Origin: an uncultured Oscillospiraceae bacterium
Lineage (GTDB): Bacteria; Bacillota; Clostridia; Oscillospirales; Ruminococcaceae
NCBI GenBank assembly: GCA_900548355.1
Contig: URKR01000035.1
Location: 1 to 19,589 of the forward strand
Length of the DNA stretch: 19,589 nt
Reading direction: 5' to 3'
Part shown: positions 1 through 7,744 of the stretch, piece by piece
How the letters are laid out: every line of letters starts with the position of its first letter
Numbering within the stretch: the first letter of the stretch is position 1
Position numbers and translations under genes: made by a program
Notes under the pieces: generated by a model
What the model was told of the DNA's origin: nothing
Seen by the model: only the letters and a program-made list of their open reading frames with translations
Databases searched by the model: none

Positions 1-46
1 GGCAGCGCGCCGTCTTGCTTGTATTTTTTAGAAAATGCCGCGGGTT

Positions 47-3000
47 TTACCGTCCGCGCCTGCGCAGGAGCAGCCCGCCCACGATGGCCAGGCCGCCCGC
101 GCCAGCCGCAAGCAGCGCAATCCACATCCCGATCGGGGCGGAATCAGCCGTCGTTGGCAGCGGTGTCGGGGCCGGGGTTGCAACGGCCTGCGCCTGCTGA
201 TTCGGTCCGGAAGGCGCTTCCACCTCAGAGGGGGCGAGCGTCGGGCTCGGGGTGATAACCGGGGCCGAAGTGGGCGCCGCGGTTGCCGAGGACCCGCCGC
301 CGGAAGGCGCTTTGGTTGCAGCCGGGGTCGCGGTCGGGGCCGGGGCGGCCGTGGGGGCGGCCGTGGGTTCCGGGCTGGCTTCCGGCGTCTCGGTTGCCGC
401 GGGCGCGGCAATCCAGCTCACGCTGACCGGCGACAGGCTCCGAACTGTAAAGCGCAGTCCGTCGGCCGTTTCCGTCACCGCGGGCAGCTCTACCTCGCCA
501 GCCTTGTGGCCGCCGATATCCGCTGTAAACATATGCGCCACGATAAAGTCATGGCTCGACGCATTCGTGCCGGCCGGGTAAGGCAGCGTAACGGTTATGC
601 CTTCTGCGGGGAAGCTTTCCCCATCGGCGACATTCCAGTCCGTCGCGCCGGTTCCACCGATGTACAGGGTCAGGTCATAGCAGGCGGTTTGCTCGCTCGT
701 CACCCGGTCATTGCCGGCCTTGGCGGCGCCCACCAGCGCATCTCTGATCTTCTGCTGGCTGTCATACCCTGCCACCTTATCCGGCAGCGCATTCGTAAGC
801 TCAAGCCGGTAAGCCTGATCTTCCCCGGCAGCAGGCGGGGTCAGGGTCTGGCCTTCAACAATGGTCAGGGTTGTCTGTGTCTGGTAAGAAATCGAATAGT
901 TCTTGGCCGCGGGCAGCGCTTCAATCGCACCCTTCATCTCTTCGCTGTTCACCCAGCGCAGGGTGTAAACGCCCGCCTTGACCTCGGTGGGCACGCCGCT
1001 GACCTGCGGGTTCTTATCCGGGATCAGGCTTTCGCCTTCCACAACGCCTTCATACACCAGCCAAATCTGCGGCAGCGCTTCGCCGGTCGTAATCCGGTTG
1101 CTTCCCAGCTGCAGATAGACATCCACAGGCCGCTTGGCAATCTCGACTGTGACCGTTGTTTCCACGCTTGCCAGCTTGGCATTGTCCGGGGTAAAGGTCA
1201 GCGCAACGCGGTAGCTGCCGGCATCATGCAGGGTCGGCGCATCAGCCGCCAATGCCCAGCTGCCGGCCACCGCCTGGCCATTCAGCGTCGCGGTGGCCTT
1301 CGCCGTCAGGTCGGCCAGCGTCACCGTCTTGCCGTCATAGGCTTTGGAATAGGGCGGCACCGAGATCGAAGGTTTCACCGGTGCAGCAGTCGGTTTCGGG
1401 CTGGCTGTCGGCTTCGGACTGGCAGTCGGCTTCGGACTGGCAGTCGGCTTCGGACTGGCAGTCGGCTTCGGGCTGGCTGTCGGTTTCGGGCTAGCAGTCG
1501 GCTTCGGACTGGCAGTCGGCTTCGGGCTGGCAGTCGGTTCCGGCGTCGGCTCAGCCGTGGGTTCCGGTGTCGGTTCAGCCGTCGGTTCCGGTGTCGGCTC
1601 GGCCGTCGGTTCCGGTGTCGGCTCGGCCGTGGGTTCCGGTGTCGGCTTGGCCGTGGGTTCCGGTGTAGGCTCAGCCGTGGGTTCCGGTGTAGGCTCAGCC
1701 GTGGGTTCCGGTGTCGGCTTGGCTGTCGGTTCCGGCGTCGGCTCGGCTGTGGGCTTCGGCGTTGGCTCAGCCGTCGGTTCCGGTGTCGGCTTGGCCGTCG
1801 GTTCCGGCGTCGGCTTGGCCGTCGGCTCCGGTGTCGGCTCGGCCGTGGGTTCCGGCGTCGGGGACGGACTCGGCGTCGGGGACGGACTCGGCGTCGGGGA
1901 CGGGCTCGGCGTCGGGGACGGGCTCGGCGACGGAGACGGGCTCGGCGTCGGGGACGGACTCGGCGACGGGGACGGGCTCGGCGACGGGGACGGACTCGGC
2001 GTCGGGGACGGGCTCGGCGTCGGGGACGGGCTCGGCGTCGGGGACGGGCTCGGCGTCGTAATTCCCCACGCAGGATCATAATTGTGCGCCGCCAGTGTCA
2101 AAATCTCTTCCCCGTACAGATTGATCTGGTCTGCGTCATATTGATAACTAACAGAATAAGACTGCTCGAACACATAGCCGTTCTGAACACTACCTGTCGT
2201 ACCAGCTAAAAACAGCCCGCCATCTTGCCCGATTGTACCGGCATCGCTGTTTGTAATATCGACAAGGTAGTTCTTCCCATCTTCCATTGTTACTATGTTC
2301 CACATGTGACCGCCTGCACCGGTTCCGCCGGCCATCTCGCCTGTCACTGTGTAGCAACGCAGATCATTCTGGAAACTGCTGATATCAAATAAGTATTGGA
2401 ATGCCTTCGAGTACCCTTCACAAACCACCTTGGTATCCGGATCCCCGTCAAAAACGTAAATCATCTGCCACGGGTCACCGTAAGGCGTGCCGTCGTTGTC
2501 AGCAGCCTCATGATTATAGTCAACCAAAGAGCAAATTGCATCACGGTAGGCCACAAGTTTGTCGTAGTCTGTTAAAGCAGCATTTTGCTCAACAATCTGC
2601 TTCGCATTCTGCACCGCAACTTGTGTTGCTCCTGTTTTTTCAGTATCCACCGTATAGGCATCGGCGCCGGCATAATCAGCTGCGACGGCAAGCCAGATGG
2701 TAATTCCCGGACTGATTTCTGTGTTCAGCTGCAACGTCCACGTTTCACCGTTTGAGCTTGCACCAAAGGCAGGCGTACCCGTATACCGAACCCCCGCCGT
2801 TTTGTCATGCCAATATAAATCATAGGGACAATCCACACGCAGATAATCCAGAATCAAACTGACAGACTCCGAATATTCTGTGTAACCCATCTGCTCCAAG
2901 GCAGCATCTATTGCGTCCTGATTGACCCCGCCATCGTACACGGGCACACCCAGGTCTTCCTCTGTCCAGGAAGTTTTTGTAACGCCAAGTTCCTCCCAGG

Positions 3001-3331
3001 TAATGGTAAACTCTGTCGAAGCGCGTTCACCGTTGGCTACAGCCGCCACCTGCCTCTTCAGGTGGTCGTATACCGTCCGCGCCATTCCTTCCAGCGCCGT
3101 TTCGCCAAAATTGCCCAGTGTAGACACGCCGCTGTCGCCATACAGGGTGCGCTGCACATACTGGGCAAACAATTCGTCTGAATCGGGCAGGTCTGCCAGC
3201 TCATCGGTCGCGCTTTCCACTTCACCGGCCTGGACGGATTCCTCCGCCGCCAGCACAGGGGTCGCCACTGCAGGCAGAGGGCTCGCCAACAGCCCCAGCG
3301 CCAGCATCAGGCTAACCAGACGCTTTTTCAT
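47..3331 (-). CDS. Secreted/surface transglutaminase-like protein with Pro/Thr-rich repeats and a sortase-like C-terminal tail
   Basis: The product has 1094 residues. Residues 1-29 form a signal peptide (MKKR, then a hydrophobic core ending near TPVLA). Residues about 100-410 hold a transglutaminase-like cysteine protease/transferase fold with a visible Cys-His-Asp triad: C304 in [11 protein letters not shown]342 in GGHMWNIV and D358 in YLVDIT. Residues about 425-650 are low-complexity repeats in three blocks: [23 protein letters not shown] and ASPKPT. Residues about 653-800 look like MBG-type Ig-like repeats (KAYDGKTV, then KRPVDVYL). A further beta-rich part is followed by a Pro/Ala/Thr linker. 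The end carries LPTTA (1058-1062), a hydrophobic stretch and RRRGR, which resembles a sortase signal with Ala at position five. The start at 3331 has GAAAGGAG six bases upstream; a longer reading from 3370 lies in the leader. The gene has its own promoter. The substrate is unknown; cell-wall or peptide cross-linking or hydrolysis is possible. Confidence 0.88.
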   Translation of the reverse strand: MKKRLVSLMLALGLLASPLPAVATPVLAAEESVQAGEVESATDELADLPDSDELFAQYVQRTLYGDSGVSTLGNFGETALEGMARTVYDHLKRQVAAVANGERASTEFTITWEELGVTKTSWTEEDLGVPVYDGGVNQDAIDAALEQMGYTEYSESVSLILDYLRVDCPYDLYWHDKTAGVRYTGTPAFGASSNGETWTLQLNTEISPGITIWLAVAADYAGADAYTVDTEKTGATQVAVQNAKQIVEQNAALTDYDKLVAYRDAICSLVDYNHEAADNDGTPYGDPWQMIYVFDGDPDTKVVCEGYSKAFQYLFDISSFQNDLRCYTVTGEMAGGTGAGGHMWNIVTMEDGKNYLVDITNSDAGTIGQDGGLFLAGTTGSVQNGYVFEQSYSVSYQYDADQINLYGEEILTLAAHNYDPAWGITTPSPSPTPSPSPTPSPSPTPSPSPSPSPSPSPSPSPTPSPSPSPSPSPTPSPSPTPSPSPTPSPSPTPEPTAEPTPEPTAKPTPEPTAKPTPEPTAEPTPKPTAEPTPEPTAKPTPEPTAEPTPEPTAEPTPEPTAKPTPEPTAEPTPEPTAEPTPEPTAEPTPEPTAEPTPEPTASPKPTASPKPTASPKPTASPKPTASPKPTASPKPTASPKPTASPKPTAAPVKPSISVPPYSKAYDGKTVTLADLTAKATATLNGQAVAGSWALAADAPTLHDAGSYRVALTFTPDNAKLASVETTVTVEIAKRPVDVYLQLGSNRITTGEALPQIWLVYEGVVEGESLIPDKNPQVSGVPTEVKAGVYTLRWVNSEEMKGAIEALPAAKNYSISYQTQTTLTIVEGQTLTPPAAGEDQAYRLELTNALPDKVAGYDSQQKIRDALVGAAKAGNDRVTSEQTACYDLTLYIGGTGATDWNVADGESFPAEGITVTLPYPAGTNASSHDFIVAHMFTADIGGHKAGEVELPAVTETADGLRFTVRSLSPVSVSWIAAPAATETPEASPEPTAAPTAAPAPTATPAATKAPSGGGSSATAAPTSAPVITPSPTLAPSEVEAPSGPNQQAQAVATPAPTPLPTTADSAPIGMWIALLAAGAGGLAIVGGLLLRRRGR
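1392..1535. repeat. Tandem repeat, 18-bp unit x 8 (ASPKPT coding)
   Basis: Eight consecutive 18-bp units lie inside the transglutaminase-like gene. They differ only at a few silent third positions (ggcttc or ggtttc, then ggactggcagtc or gggctggctgtc). On the minus strand each unit encodes the six-residue repeat T-A-S-P-K-P. The near identity at the DNA level suggests recent unit duplication, not just selection for a Pro-rich linker. Confidence 0.93.
1536..1857. repeat. Tandem repeat, 24-bp unit x about 13 (EPTA-E/K-PTP coding)
   Basis: About thirteen 24-bp units of the form ggttccggtgtcggctcagc plus ccgtg, in frame with the transglutaminase-like gene. They encode EPTAEPTP or EPTAKPTP, with one KPTAEPTP. 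The Glu/Lys alternation comes from single-base differences (ggctc versus ggctt), so the block alternates acidic and basic octapeptides. The exact right-hand edge is soft because the next block shares the PTP codons. Confidence 0.9.
1858..2058. repeat. Tandem repeat, 6/18-bp units (PSPSPTP coding)
   Basis: A run of short units built from cggcgtcggggacgg and ctcggcgacggg type segments encodes mixed PS and PT dipeptides ([11 protein letters not shown]). It immediately follows the transglutaminase-like domain and is the first part of the long extended linker. Silent variation is low, as in the two neighbouring blocks. Confidence 0.88.
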
Positions 3332-3390
3332 CGTTTGCTCCTTTCTCTGTGTTGCGGGTACACAAACCATTATCAGGGATATATAGTTTC

Positions 3391-3419
3391 ATCATACCAG
3401 TTTCGGCATCCGCTTGCAA
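3391..3419 (-). promoter_or_regulatory. Sigma-A promoter of the transglutaminase-like gene
   Basis: On the minus strand a -35 element TTGCAA (3414-3419) is followed by a 17-bp spacer and a -10 element TATGAT (3391-3396). The bases TGG just before the -10 form an extended -10. The predicted start near 3384 gives a leader of about 50 nt ahead of the ATG at 3331, which supports that start over the longer reading from 3370. Confidence 0.72.
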
Positions 3420-3461
3420 GCATTTCAATAAAAACAGCAAAAATTGCTTATTCTGCGCAGC

Positions 3462-3492
3462 AAAAAAAGCCCGCATCCTTTCGGATACGGGC
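3462..3492 (-). terminator. Intrinsic terminator after tRNA-Ala
   Basis: The minus-strand transcript forms a 10-bp stem, GCCCGTATCC with GGATGCGGGC (one G-U pair), closed by a GAAA tetraloop and followed by seven U residues. It begins 4 nt after the encoded CCA of the tRNA, so the tRNA is a one-gene transcription unit. It also insulates the promoter of the transglutaminase-like gene. Confidence 0.93.
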
Positions 3493-3496
3493 TTCT

Positions 3497-3572
<76 letters not shown>

Positions 3573-3601
3573 ACGGGCAATGCCATTCGGCAACGAAGTA
3601 T

Positions 3602-3630
3602 AGTATAGCACAGCTTCCGAGGCATGTCAA
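3602..3630 (-). promoter_or_regulatory. Sigma-A promoter of tRNA-Ala
   Basis: Near-consensus elements on the minus strand: -35 TTGACA (3625-3630), a 17-bp spacer and -10 TATACT (3602-3607) preceded by TGC (extended -10). The predicted start near 3595 leaves a leader of roughly 20 nt before the mature tRNA 5' end at 3572. This is the closest to consensus of any promoter in the window, as expected for a stable RNA. Confidence 0.88.
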
Positions 3631-3717
3631 CAGCTTTCTGCAAAAATTTTGCCCGTCCCCTCGCCCGCACGCCGCCCATGGGGTGCGGCATAGCATGAAG
3701 AGAAGGGGGTGGTGCCG

Positions 3718-4368
3718 ATGCGCCGCAGGATTTCACGCCGGCAGGCCCGGCAGCGGGGCGGGCAGCGCCTGTTTCGCTGGCTGGCGCTGGCCGCAGCCGG
3801 GCTGCTGGCCGCCTATATCTTTCTGGTTGAGACCGAGGTCAAACCACGTCTGGATGCGCTGGGAGAATACCACTGCCGCGCCATCGTGGCCGAGGCGATG
3901 AACGCCGCCGTGGCCGAAGCCCTGGCGCGCGAGCCCGCGCTGGTCGATGCGCTTTATCAGGTAGAGCACGGCCCCGACGGCAGGGTTTCCGCCGTGCAGA
4001 GCGACGCCGCCGCGCTGAACGCCGCGCGGGTGGCGCTTGTCGGCGCGGTGCAGGCGGCGCTGGAAGCGCTGGAGGAAGAGTCCTGGCAAATTCCGCTCGG
4101 CAGCCTGTCGGGCTGGACCGTGCTGAGCGGGCTGGGCCCGGCACGCACGCTGACCCTTTGCCCTGAAGGGTATGTGACCGGTACGCTGGAAGAAGACGCC
4201 GAGGCCGTCGGCGTCAACAACACCCGCTACACCCTGACACTGGTGTTGCAGGCAACAATCAACCTTGTGCTGGACGGCCGCGGCGGCACCGCGCAGATCA
4301 GCGAACGGGTGCCGGTCGCCAGCCTGCTGCTGGCCGGCGAGCCGCCGACCTATTACGGCGGGGCATAA
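3718..4368 (+). CDS. yunB: YunB-like sporulation protein
   Basis: 216 residues and the only plus-strand gene. It has a basic N-terminus (MRRRISRRQARQR), one membrane segment (about residues 21-37), then an extracytoplasmic domain. It matches the YunB family in its hallmark parts: the IPLGSLSG segment (125-132), a GLGP turn, VNNTRYTLTL (166-175), and the closing VPVASLLLAGEPPTYY (198-213). In Bacillus subtilis yunB is transcribed in the mother cell and is needed for normal spore formation; its biochemical role is unknown. GTG codons at 3709 and 3712 are also in frame, but AGAAGGGGG at 3701-3709 sits eight bases from the ATG at 3718, so that start is preferred. It is divergent from the tRNA and convergent with the CLC gene. 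I see no clear promoter. Confidence 0.85.
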   Translation: MRRRISRRQARQRGGQRLFRWLALAAAGLLAAYIFLVETEVKPRLDALGEYHCRAIVAEAMNAAVAEALAREPALVDALYQVEHGPDGRVSAVQSDAAALNAARVALVGAVQAALEALEEESWQIPLGSLSGWTVLSGLGPARTLTLCPEGYVTGTLEEDAEAVGVNNTRYTLTLVLQATINLVLDGRGGTAQISERVPVASLLLAGEPPTYYGGA

Positions 4369-4370
4369 TG

Positions 4371-4426
4371 CCACAAACGCCGGCTTTTCCCCTTCCGCCT
4401 CTTTTCAGGTTTCCGGCGGTTTGTGG
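4371..4426. repeat. Long inverted repeat at the convergent yunB/CLC gene ends
   Basis: The arm CCACAAAC-GCCGG (4371-4383) begins two bases after the yunB stop codon. It is matched by CCGGC-GGTTTGTGG (4413-4426), which encodes the last residues of the CLC protein. The arms pair over 13 bp with one bulged base, around a 29-nt loop. Neither strand has a U-tract after it, so it is not a classical intrinsic terminator. It may act as a transcript-end stem for both converging genes. Confidence 0.6.
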
Positions 4427-5688
4427 TGCGGGTGGATTTCAGCGTGGTATTCGGGGTGCAGCTTGGCTGTCAGGAAGGTCTGGTGGCTGTACAGCCCGGC
4501 ATAGCCGGTCAGCGCATAGCAGACGCCGCAGACTACCGCGTAGTACAGCAGCCCCGGCGCGCCGAAGAGTTCCACCGCCAATACAAGAGAAGGCACCAGC
4601 GTGTTGGTGGCCCCGCAAAAGACCGCCGCCAGCCCCAGCGCGGCGCCAAACCCGGCCGGCAGCCCGAGCAGCGGCGCGGCCACGCAGCCGAAGGTTGCCC
4701 CGACATAAAAGCTTGGCACCACTTCGCCGCCCTTGAACCCGGCGGCCAGGGTGATTGCGGTGAAGAGAATTTTGCACAGGAAATCCCAGGGCAGCGCCTG
4801 CCCCTGTTCCACCGCCTGGGCAATGACATCGGTCCCCGCGCCGTTGTAGCGCGTGCTGTTTATAACCAGCGTGAAGGCCAGCACCGCCGCGCCGCCTGCC
4901 GCCGCCCGCAGCCAGGGATTGGGCAAAAAGCGCGGCAGCAGCCGGTTGGCCAGGTGCAGGGTATGGCAAAACAGCAGCGTGACCGCCGCGCAGCCCAGCC
5001 CCAGTACCGCCACCCGCAGTGCGGTCGCAAGATCCCAGCCGGGCGCCGTGACCGCGAACCGGGTGGGCGGCACCCCCAGCCCCAGCGAAACCGCATACGC
5101 CACAAGCGAGGCCGCCAGCGCCGGCACAAAGGACGAATAGAAAACAAGCCCGACATTGACAACCATCATGGCAAACAGCGTGGCCGCCAGCGGCGTGCCG
5201 AACAGCGCCGTGAAGAAAGCCGCCATGCCGCAAAGCGTTGCGGTGCGGCGTTCATGGTCGGCCAGGCGGAACAGCCCGCCTGCCTGCCAGCCGATGTCGC
5301 CGCCCATCTGCAGCGCCGCGCCTTCCCGGCCGGCGCTGCCGCCGGCCAGGTGGGTCAGTACGGTGCCCAGAAAGATCGCCGGCAGCAGCAGCGGTTTGAC
5401 GGGCTTGCCGTCCTGCACGGCGTCCAGCACATCATTGGTGCCGAGACCTTCGGTTCCGGTGGCCTTGTACAGCGCCACAATCGCCAGCCCCATCACCGGC
5501 AACGCGGCGATCAGCTGCGGATAGGCCGCGCGCCATTCCGTAACGGTATCAACCGCCAGGTGAAAAGCCGACCCCACCGCGCCGCAAAGCAGCCCGATGA
5601 GCACCGCCGCCAGCGTCCACCGCGCAAGCCCGGCCAGGGCACCGCCCGCACGCCAGGCCGCCGCGCGCCAACGTCTTGGATCCTGCAT
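4405..5688 (-). CDS. CLC-family anion transporter, resembling the fluoride/proton antiporter (CLC-F) branch
   Basis: A polytopic membrane protein of 427 residues. The CLC core is visible: THLAGGSAGREGAALQMGG (112-130) with the gating glutamate E122, GFKGGEVVPSFYVGA (317-331), FCGATNT (357-363) and a C-terminal Tyr in AGLYSHQ (Y400). The first filter segment reads GLGTN (81-85) in place of the chloride-type GSGIP. Together with GGEVVP and GATNT this resembles the CLC-F group, which exports fluoride in exchange for protons; substrate specificity is an inference. The tail is His-rich (H411, H415, H419, H421, H422). The start at 5688 has GGGAGGA seven bases upstream and follows a promoter at 5730-5759; the longer reading from 5796 would begin before that promoter. 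No CBS domains are present. Confidence 0.85.
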   Translation of the reverse strand: MQDPRRWRAAAWRAGGALAGLARWTLAAVLIGLLCGAVGSAFHLAVDTVTEWRAAYPQLIAALPVMGLAIVALYKATGTEGLGTNDVLDAVQDGKPVKPLLLPAIFLGTVLTHLAGGSAGREGAALQMGGDIGWQAGGLFRLADHERRTATLCGMAAFFTALFGTPLAATLFAMMVVNVGLVFYSSFVPALAASLVAYAVSLGLGVPPTRFAVTAPGWDLATALRVAVLGLGCAAVTLLFCHTLHLANRLLPRFLPNPWLRAAAGGAAVLAFTLVINSTRYNGAGTDVIAQAVEQGQALPWDFLCKILFTAITLAAGFKGGEVVPSFYVGATFGCVAAPLLGLPAGFGAALGLAAVFCGATNTLVPSLVLAVELFGAPGLLYYAVVCGVCYALTGYAGLYSHQTFLTAKLHPEYHAEIHPHHKPPET

Positions 5689-5729
5689 ACTCGATTCCTC
5701 CCTGCGGGGGTTCCGCCATTCTATCTGTA

Positions 5730-5759
5730 AGTATACGCCAGGCCGGGGCACCGGCGCAA
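5730..5759 (-). promoter_or_regulatory. Sigma-A promoter of the CLC transporter gene
   Basis: Minus-strand -35 TTGCGC (5754-5759), an 18-bp spacer and -10 TATACT (5730-5735). The predicted start near 5723 gives a leader of only about 35 nt. It lies just after the terminator of tsf, so the CLC gene is an independent unit. Confidence 0.65.
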
Positions 5760-5780
5760 GCCTGTTTTTCGCCGGGCAGC

Positions 5781-5817
5781 AAAACAGGCATACCACCCCG
5801 GCGGGCGGTATGCCTGT
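5781..5817 (-). terminator. Intrinsic terminator of rpsB-tsf
   Basis: The minus-strand transcript forms a long stem: ACAGGCATACC pairs with GGTATGCCTGT, and the inner CCGCCC pairs with GGGTGG. This gives roughly 15 pairs closed by a short GC loop, followed by a short U-rich run (TTTTG). It starts about 20 nt after the tsf stop codon. Confidence 0.82.
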
Positions 5818-5838
5818 CTAATTGCTTGATTTGGATGC

Positions 5839-6756
5839 TTAACCCTTGACCGCGGCGGCGACTTCGGCAGCGAAGTCCTCGTTGCGCTTCTCAAGGCCTT
5901 CGCCCTTGACGAAGTGGGTGTACTCGACGATCGAGATCGCGCCGCCGAGTTCCTTGCCGGTAGCCTCGACGTACTTCTTCACGTCCATGCTGCCGTCCTT
6001 GATGAAGGCCTGATCGACCAGGCAGTTCTCCTTGTAGAACTTGCCCAGCTTGCCGATGGCCATCTTTTCCTTGATAGCGTCGGGCTTGTTGGCGTTCTTC
6101 GGGTCGTTGGCCATCTGGGCAAGGATGATCTCCTTTTCCTTCGCGATGACCTCAGCCGGGACGCTGGCCTCGTTGAGGTAGGAGGGGTTGGCCGCGGCGA
6201 CCTGCATCGCAATGTCCTTGCCGAAGGCGGTGAAGCCTTCCTTGGCGGCGACGTCGTCGGTGGTGTCGAACTTGACGATAACGCCGTGGGTGCCGCCGCC
6301 GTGGACGTAGGCGGCGCAGTGGCCCTCATAGCGGGCGAAACGGCGGACCTTGATGTTCTCCTTGATGACAAGGATCAGCGCCTTGAGGGCGTCGTCAACG
6401 GTGCCTTCGCCCATCTTGCAGGCCATCAGGGCCTCCACATCGGCAGGGTTCGCGTCGGCAATGACCTGGGCGAGCTGCTTGGTGAAATCAACGAACTTTT
6501 CGTTCTTGGCGACGAAGTCGGTCTCGGCGTTCACCTCGACGACAACGGCGCAGGCCGGGGTGGCCATCGCATAGACCATGCCTTCGGCTGCAATGCGGCC
6601 GGCCTTCTTGCTGGCGGTGGCAAGGCCCTGCTCACGCAGGATCTCGATGGCCTTGGCAAAATCGCCGTCGGCCTGGGTCAGCGCCTTCTTGCACTCCATC
6701 ATGCCGCAGTCGGTCTGACGGCGCAGTTCCATAACGTCCTTCGCAGAAATAGCCAT
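5839..6756 (-). CDS. tsf: Translation elongation factor Ts
   Basis: 305 residues. EF-Ts is the guanine nucleotide exchange factor that recycles EF-Tu-GDP to EF-Tu-GTP in the cytoplasm. The N-terminal UBA-like domain (residues 1-45) has the family signature TDCGMMECKKALTQADGD (15-32). The core has VEVNAETDFVAKNEKF (73-88), with Asp80-Phe81 at the positions that insert next to the EF-Tu magnesium site in the E. coli complex. The ATG at 6756 is preceded by AAAGGA. It lies 45 nt after rpsB and shares its transcript, the usual bacterial arrangement. A strong terminator follows. Length and motifs are typical. Confidence 0.98.
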   Translation of the reverse strand: MAISAKDVMELRRQTDCGMMECKKALTQADGDFAKAIEILREQGLATASKKAGRIAAEGMVYAMATPACAVVVEVNAETDFVAKNEKFVDFTKQLAQVIADANPADVEALMACKMGEGTVDDALKALILVIKENIKVRRFARYEGHCAAYVHGGGTHGVIVKFDTTDDVAAKEGFTAFGKDIAMQVAAANPSYLNEASVPAEVIAKEKEIILAQMANDPKNANKPDAIKEKMAIGKLGKFYKENCLVDQAFIKDGSMDVKKYVEATGKELGGAISIVEYTHFVKGEGLEKRNEDFAAEVAAAVKG

Positions 6757-6801
6757 TGTGATTATCCTTTCTGTATAAGACTCAGGGTGTATCCAGTTTG
6801 T

Positions 6802-7554
6802 TTACGCCTGCACGCTCGCCTTTTCCTCAACGGTCTCGGCGGCCGGGGCTTCCTCAGCGGGGGCGTTCTGCTCGCCCTGCTTGCCTTCGAGGGCGGCGTC
6901 CGCCATGGCGGAGGAAATCAGCTTGACGGCGCGGATGGCGTCGTCGTTGCCGGGGATAACGTAATCGATCTCATCGGGATCGCAGTTGGTATCGACGATG
7001 GCAACAATGGGGATGTGCAGCTTGCGGGCCTCGGAAACGGCGATGCGCTCCTTGTGCGGGTCAACAATGAACAGAGCCTTGGGCAGGGTCTTCATCTCTT
7101 TGACGCCGCCGAGGTATTTGTTCAGCTTCTCCATCTCGAGTTCGAGCTTGACCACTTCCTTCTTGGGCAGCAGGTCAAAGGTGCCGTCTTCCTGCATGGT
7201 CTTGAGCTGCTCCATGCGGTCGATACGCTTGCGGATGGTGCGGAAGTTGGTCAGCATACCGCCGAGCCAGCGGGCGTTGACATAGTGCATGCCGCAGCGG
7301 GTGGCTTCATCACGGATGGACTCCTGCGCCTGCTTCTTGGTGCCGACAAAGAGGATCTCGCCGCCGTTGGCGGTGGTGTCACGCACGAAGTTGTACGCTT
7401 CGTCAAGCTTCTTCACGGTCTTCTGCAGGTCAATGATGTAGATACCGTTGCGCTCGGTGAAGATGTACTTCTTCATCTTGGGGTTCCAGCGGCGGGTCTG
7501 GTGGCCGAAGTGGACGCCAGCCTCGAGAAGCTGCTTCATAGAAACGACTGCCAT
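6802..7554 (-). CDS. rpsB: 30S ribosomal protein S2
   Basis: 250 residues. S2 binds the 30S head-body junction late in assembly and is required for S1 function in many bacteria. The N-terminal signature is clear ([19 protein letters not shown], residues 9-27), as are the conserved [19 protein letters not shown] and LFIVDPHKE segments. The C-terminal 25 residues are an acidic, Ala-rich tail ([17 protein letters not shown]) that is not part of the conserved core. The start at 7554 has GGAGGCA six bases upstream; a longer reading from 7659 lies in the leader. It is followed by tsf. Expression is driven by a strong promoter at 7680-7708, with a leader of about 120 nt that may fold. Confidence 0.98.
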   Translation of the reverse strand: MAVVSMKQLLEAGVHFGHQTRRWNPKMKKYIFTERNGIYIIDLQKTVKKLDEAYNFVRDTTANGGEILFVGTKKQAQESIRDEATRCGMHYVNARWLGGMLTNFRTIRKRIDRMEQLKTMQEDGTFDLLPKKEVVKLELEMEKLNKYLGGVKEMKTLPKALFIVDPHKERIAVSEARKLHIPIVAIVDTNCDPDEIDYVIPGNDDAIRAVKLISSAMADAALEGKQGEQNAPAEEAPAAETVEEKASVQA

Positions 7555-7673
7555 AGTGTTTGCCTCCAAAAAATTTAGTTGTACCCTCCGCACTGCGGTC
7601 CTGTTTTCTAACCCTTTAGCGGGAGTATACCCGCTTTTGGGCACAAAAAAACAACGCAATGCGTGTGTATTGC
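7555..7673 (-). promoter_or_regulatory. Structured 5' leader of rpsB
   Basis: This is the predicted untranslated leader. It contains AGCGGG/CCCGCT (7618-7623 with 7630-7635, six-base loop) and CCGC/GCGG (7588-7591 with 7595-7598). Near its 5' end there is a seven-U run (7645-7651) belonging to the upstream terminator. Ribosomal protein leaders are often autoregulated; here that is only inferred from the hairpins and length. Confidence 0.4.
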
Positions 7674-7704
7674 CGAAATACTATACCACACATCACGTTG
7701 TTTT
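7645..7704 (-). terminator. Intrinsic terminator of pfkA, containing the rpsB promoter
   Basis: On the minus-strand transcript AAAACAACG (7696-7704) pairs with CGTTGTTTT (7648-7656). The stem continues imperfectly through GTGTGGTAT against ATACACAC, and seven U residues (7645-7651) follow. It begins about 40 nt after the pfkA stop. The rpsB -10 element and spacer lie inside the upstream arm and loop. Confidence 0.65.
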
Positions 7705-7708
7705 GCAA
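7680..7708 (-). promoter_or_regulatory. Sigma-A promoter of rpsB-tsf
   Basis: Minus-strand -35 TTGCAA (7703-7708), a 17-bp spacer and -10 TATAGT (7680-7685) with TGG before it (extended -10). The predicted start is near 7673. A transcript starting here lacks the 5' arm of the pfkA terminator and so should escape it. Confidence 0.82.
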
Positions 7709-7744
7709 GTGTTTTTTGTCTTTTCGCAGATTTTGGCGCAAATT

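Noticed and set aside
1..46. Terminator of the transglutaminase-like gene
   Set aside because: Only 46 bases remain after the stop codon; a GC-rich arm may begin there but the partner lies outside the window.
1392..2058. CRISPR array
   Set aside because: The repeats are contiguous without unique spacers, are multiples of three, and encode Pro-rich peptides in a long gene.
35..2209. A 724-residue plus-strand open frame antisense to the transglutaminase-like gene
   Set aside because: It is Arg/Gly-rich nonsense produced by the GC-rich tandem repeats, has no ribosome binding site, and the opposite strand encodes a signal peptide, catalytic triad and coherent domains.
3332..3370. Longer N-terminus for the transglutaminase-like gene (start at 3370)
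   Set aside because: It would put 13 residues before a perfect signal peptide and has no ribosome binding site; ATG 3331 has GAAAGGAG.
3661..3717. CATAGCAT as a sporulation sigma-E -10 element for yunB
   Set aside because: It would start transcription within a few bases of the ribosome binding site and no matching -35 is visible.
5689..5735. Fluoride (crcB-type) riboswitch upstream of the CLC gene
   Set aside because: The leader is only about 35 nt from the predicted transcription start, too short for the conserved pseudoknot, although a GGCGGAACC-like stretch caught the eye.
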